Positions 12,901 through 18,900 of a stretch of DNA of 64,000 nucleotides are shown here, piece by piece. Source of the DNA: Geotrypetes seraphini (taxonomy: Eukaryota; Chordata; Amphibia; Gymnophiona; Dermophiidae); assembly GCF_902459505.1 (NCBI RefSeq), contig NC_047096.1:3906001-3970000 (forward strand), in the 5' to 3' direction. A model generated the notes under the pieces. It was not told where the DNA came from, searched no databases, and saw only the letters and a list, made by a program, of their open reading frames with translations. Position 1 is the stretch's first letter. Each line of letters opens with the position of its first letter. The position numbers and the translations under genes were made by a program.

Positions 12901-15900
12901 CCAGTGCTGGGACTGCAGGGGCTCTTTGAATGCTGAACTAAATAACTCACGCAGGGAGATGAATGATAAAAGGGCAAGAAGGCTTTCTGAGGAGTGATGT
13001 AATCGCAGCATGTTTGAAGGCATCAGAAAATGCCTCGTTTCATTTTACCACAGCAAAGAAGACCAATGGTTCTACAAACTTTATTGACTCAAAGGGACCC
13101 GACACGTACTTGTTTCGGCCTACCGGCCTGCACAATAAAAACATATTAAACAGCGCTAACATAAAATAAGCGATTAAAAATAAATTAGAAATAAAAAAGC
13201 ATAATAAAAACAAATGATAAACATTGCATTAATTGTATTATGTTTTTATTGTTATTTAGATATCCCTGGTGCAGGCCGGTAGGCCGAAACACATACGTGT
13301 CAAGTCCCTTTGAGTCAATAAAGTTTGTAGAGCCATTGGTCATCTTCGCTGTGGTTTATTGTGTGCTTTATTCTGTGAAGGTGCTCTTTTCTTTTTGTTC
13401 TTCGCATTTCATTCGCCGATAAGGATGAGCTGCCCATCAAAACTAGGCCGAGTACCTTGTGAGCTTCTGGGTTCCTCCACATCGTCTTGTGGTGGCTGCA
13501 TTGCACTGTCCTCTGCGTTCTTCAGGTCCTCTTGTGGCAGCAGCATCAGATCATTCTCTGCTTCCTTCAGACTTAAGCTCTCAGTGGCATTTTGCAGACA
13601 TGGAGCTGGAGATGGGTCATGTAAACAAGTTGCTTGTCTCTCCTCCTCCTCACTAGCATTGCCAGGCTTTGTGGTCTCCAGCTCAAGGGAAGCAATTATA
13701 GGTAGCAAACATTTCTCCCCCAAAGCCCTTTCAAAAAAAAAAAATAATAATAATTCTGATTTCAAAGTGATTTTACAAGAAAGAAAAGCCAACAAGTCCA
13801 GCCTAGACATTTCTTAAGTTCAGCGTGGCAGCAGATTATGGGGTGGGGATGAACACCTTAAATGAAGAGACTCATAACCTCCAGAGCAGTTGAGAGCAGG
13901 CAAGCACTGCCTCCAGTCAAAAACATTTCACTGCTCAGAATCTACTCCTGATTAAGAATCCCATTTTTGAAGAGCTCATGTTACAACCTCAGAGTTAAAT
14001 TAGGGGCTTTTTCTTAAGACACGTTGCTTTCTTCTTTCTGAAATACAAACCATGTGCTTTAAATTATAAGAATGTACAATAATCGGCTCCCTCCATTCCT
14101 TAATATGAGAAATTTCAAGTCATAATTTGTACTTTTGTTATAAATGAATAGTATATTCTTATTTAACTGCTAGTAAACAAAAAGGGAAACAGGTTCCCAA
14201 CTTGAAATACCGCCTTTCTGTGGTTTACATATTACACAGGTACTTATTTTGCACCTGGGGCAGTGGAAGGTTAAGTGACTTGCCAGAGTCACAAAGAGCT
14301 GCATTGAGGATTGAACTCAATTTCTCAGGCAACTAGGCTACTCCTCCACTCAAAAGAAAAATTGCAATGGCCAAGCTGGCCTTTGCAAAAAAAATGCTGA
14401 TGACTAAATATACAGAGCCCCATCCCACCTTCACAAAATAAAATTAAAATGGTATGGGAGTCTTAGGTTAAAAAAAATCTAACTAAGCACCCCATGCAAT
14501 GTGAGCTTCTAATGCTGATACTGAAGTGGAGCACAAAACCTACCGCATTTTGCTCTGTGCCACCATCGCCCGTGGTTCCCTGACATCTTGGCTCCAGCAC
14601 AGGCTCATTCCTTCCCCCCCCCCCCCAATCTGGCAGTCTCCAGAAGAATCCTTTTTACAACTGCCTCATCATTTCTTTTTCTTTTTTTTTTTTATAACTT
14701 TACTTCAAGTTTCAAGTTTAATAAATTCTTGGATTAGATCGCAAAATCTCATTTCAATGCGATTTACATCAGATAAAAATCAGATAAAATAATAAAATCC
14801 ATATATATCACATATACTGCTAATTGACATTAAAACATTAGGGAAAAGGGCAGCTTAAATTACAATATTAAAAAATAAAACCAAAAATAAAATCGAGTAT
14901 AGGTTTAGTACACACAGGATAGGAGACAAATACCCACAAATTTCAATGAACCTCCTCGTCCTACCCTAAAATATAGTAAGACTGATCTGTTAAAAAGCGT
15001 CTTTAAAAAGCCAGCTCTTTTTTTTTTTTTTTGCAATTGTTTATTTATAACAAAAAAATACCTCAGACCACCACAGCAGTACAATCAGTCAAATTACAAA
15101 ACGGGGGGGATCTTTGAAAAGCCAGCTCTTTAGAAAACTTTTAAATTTGTTCAATAGTTTTTTTTTTCTTAGATTAAGTGGAAGTAAGTTCCAGATTTGG
15201 GGGGCCGAAACAGAAAAGATCATGTCTCTCCTAGTGTATATAACTTTTAAAGAAGGGACTGTTAATAGGGCTTTGACTTCAGATCTTAAAGATTTTAATG
15301 GGGAGTATGGCATTAAATATCTTTCTAGAAATGTTGGGGCTTTATTCATGAGTATTTTATGAGTAAGTAGAGCTATCTTATAAGTGATTCTATGGATTAC
15401 TGGTAGCCAGTGTTTTTCCTTTAAAAGTGGTATTCTTTTAAAGAGGCTCCTTTATATAGGGCATTGCAATAATCAATTTTTGATATTACCAGTGAATGTA
15501 TTAAAATATTTAGCGCTGATTCATCGAGAAAAACTGATAGTGATCTAATCATTCTTAGCCTATAAAAACAGGCTCTTACTAGTGTGCTAATTTGTTCATG
15601 GTAATTCAATTTTTGATCTAACATAACTCCCAGAATTTTCACTTTTGTAACTGCTTTAAGGATTGTTTTATTCATAATAATATCGGTTCCTAGTTCTAGC
15701 CCCTCTCTACAGGGAAAAAGTATGATTTCAGTTTTAAGTGTATTAAGTGCTAGCTTATTGTCCTGTAGCCAATCGAGTAATTTTTGAGAGTTTATCGTTG
15801 ATTTCCGTGATGTCACCGGCTACATTTGTGTCTAAAGGATACAGAAGCTGCACGTCATCAGCGTAGGCAAAGGGTATCAGTCCTATTGATTGACTGAGAG

Positions 15901-18900
15901 TTAATAAGGGTGCCAGAAATACATTAATGGTGATAAGATTGATCCCTGAGGAATCCCAAAATTACTTGATTTTATATTTGCTGTAGAGTCATTATATTTT
16001 CTGTCAAGACCTCTTACCCCTGCCCACATAAAATCAGGGGAGGAAGAGGACTGGAGGCACTTTAGCCCATTGCCCCTAACAGTTACCAGTGGGGGAAGAA
16101 CTGGAACCCTTGGGTTGCAAACCCACAGGATCTATGGAAAGGCACAGCTGATCCCAGTCCAATCTTCTTTTATCTCTTATCTTTATATCAAAATATGGAC
16201 ATTCTCCTCATCTACCATCTGCTGGAGACAGAGAAATACTAGCTAATATGGGCTGCACAAGCACTTATAAATGACAATATCATCAAATCAGCAGTTCTCT
16301 GACTCTAACTGCTGCTAGGACAGTACAAATCCATGTGTACGGACAGGTTTTGAGGGACGAAGAGGAAATATGTTACACATGTTGGAGAGACAGAGAGAAG
16401 GGAGACGTGTGGAAAGACAGTCACGCTTCAACGTCACACCAACTGATTCCAGAAGTCTGAGTACTCACCATAGCTGGTCAGTGTAGGTATGCAGAACAGC
16501 AACACCCTTCCCTTTCATCCCTGCACCCAGCATCTCAGCAGTGGACATGGTGGCAATCCCTACAGCTACAGGAGCTCTGTAGAAAAGTTCCAACAAGGAA
16601 ATATGGGTTTTAACACAGAAATATCAGACGTGTTAGTAAAAAGAAAGCTACCATTCTAAAGCTGGGAGCAGATATCCACAAAGCCTTTGCATTCCCACTT
16701 AGAAATGAACATTATGTCTGTCTCCTTATTGCTGACCGAGGAAACCACTCTATAGAGTGCCATTGACAGAGAAAAGAGTCTACGATCGGTTGTGTACATG
16801 GACACAAGCAGACACTGCTGTAACTCACTAAATGTTTAATCACATGGATCTCAGGTAGGGGAAAAAAAATGACCCACAACTTTATAACAAGTTACATTAC
16901 TTTGAGATATGACTGACTAATTTACGAAAGAACTATACAAAGTTATCAAGGCATACTCCTTCCAACACTACTCATGTCTCAGCCCAGAAGGGGTTCAGGC
17001 ATGTAACATGACCAACATGTATCACTACAGAGCTCCCAAAAGATTCAAAGGAGAAGTGGGCAAGAAGTGATCAGGACTCGCAAACAAATATTAACCAGAA
17101 TGCAACACCCTGGAATAATTGGGCCACTGCTAACAACTTCTTTAACACCTCTCCCCCTTTCATAGCATGCAATCAGAATTCTAGTATTTCTTTTTAAATA
17201 ATTATTTATCAAACATTGGAAATTATAATATTTTCATTTTGGAGGGGAAAAAAAGTTTGTACCTGTTTCCCACTAAGGTAATAGCACATATATTACCCTG
17301 CTGTACCTGTGGGAGACCAGAAGGTGGCAGTACAACACCAGGCAGCATCAGATCTGAAGACAAAAAAAAATATATTAAAATTCTCTTAAGACTTTGTGAA
17401 AACTGAATTGCTGATATTGTTACCTGAATCTTTACCCTGATACAAGTTTCTTCAGTTCCAAACCAGTAACCAATAAATTATTTAAGAATAATCAAGACCG
17501 ATATTAAAGTTGCAAAGACCCCATCACCCTCAAAGCATATTTAAATCTATTCTCAGCTTTAATGATGTCCCATTCTTACTTTTTTCTATATTTTTAATTT
17601 GTGTTCCACCTTGAGCTCAAGGCAGATTACAGTCAGATTTCAAAATACAATAAATGCCCAGTACAAACTAATCAGATTTTGATTGTTGCAGTTTTCCAGG
17701 TCTCACCGCATCTGGGTAGGTAGAACTGACATTTCAGCCATCACGCTGCGCTTTCTTCAGGGTGTGCATGATGGCTGAAACGTCAGTTCTACCTACCCAG
17801 ACGCAGCGAGACCCTGAAAACTAGAACAAATCGTGATGCCAGCCAAGGAAGTCTAAGAAAACATAATAATAAAACATAGCATTTGTATACCACGATTCTA
17901 TATGGATGGCAGCAAATTATAAAAGAAGGTATGTGATTGTCAATTTAAAAAATTTATCATACAAGTAAGTTTTTAACTGTTTTCTAAAATTCATATATGA
18001 TGTAGAAGTAAAGAATAATCGGCGGTGAACGGAATCCCAAATAGCTGCTTGATATGAGAGCAATCTGTTATGAAATTTTTTGTAACAATATCCTCTAACC
18101 CAGTGGTTCTCAACCTGTCCTAGGGGACCCCCCAGCCAGTTGGGTTTTCAAGATATCCCTAATGAATATGCATGAGAGAGATTTGCAAATAATGGAATGC
18201 AAATCTCTCTCATGCATATTCATTAGGGATATCTTAAAAACCCATCTGGCTGGGGGGGGAGGGTGTCCCCTAAGACAGGGTTGAGAACCACTGCAACCGA
18301 TGGGAAATCAAACATTTTTTTGTTCTGTGGTATGCTCAGCATTTCTATTTCTATTTACCATAAAACCTTTTTCATCATTGCCACTGGAGCAGTCTGTGGC
18401 CTGATACCCTATCACTTACAAGTACTTAAGGAACATTCCTATGTGCAGCTGATACCCCTTTTCTGTTTGTACTGTAAATGTAATTTATTTATGCTTGCTA
18501 AGAAAATCTACTGGTGAAAACACTTCTTTCTTACCTGCTCCTCCAGCAAGCTTCTGCAGCACAGGGGGCCATGTCACAAAAGCTGGGAGAAGGTCTGAAT
18601 AAGACCAAAGAGTATACACTGGCCAGAAAGTGGAAAATATATACATTAGCATTATACACGACTTTCCCATTCTCACCAATCCTCCATAAAGTAAGCAGAC
18701 ATAAAAGGCCAGCTAAGAATCTATGCTTCCCCACTGGCAGAGTTCATCAGAGTGACTACCACTGCCTCAAGTAATTTTTTTTTTTTTTTAAATATATAAT
18801 ATTGCTTTATTGAGAAAACCAGTACACACATAACATAACAGAGTAAAGGGACATCCATCAATCCAGAAAAAAACGCTCTACCGGGCATACAGAGAGCAAT

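Noticed and set aside
13359-13817. A 152-codon plus-strand frame over EIF2D exon 6
   Set aside because: Shadow of the coding exon on the opposite strand.
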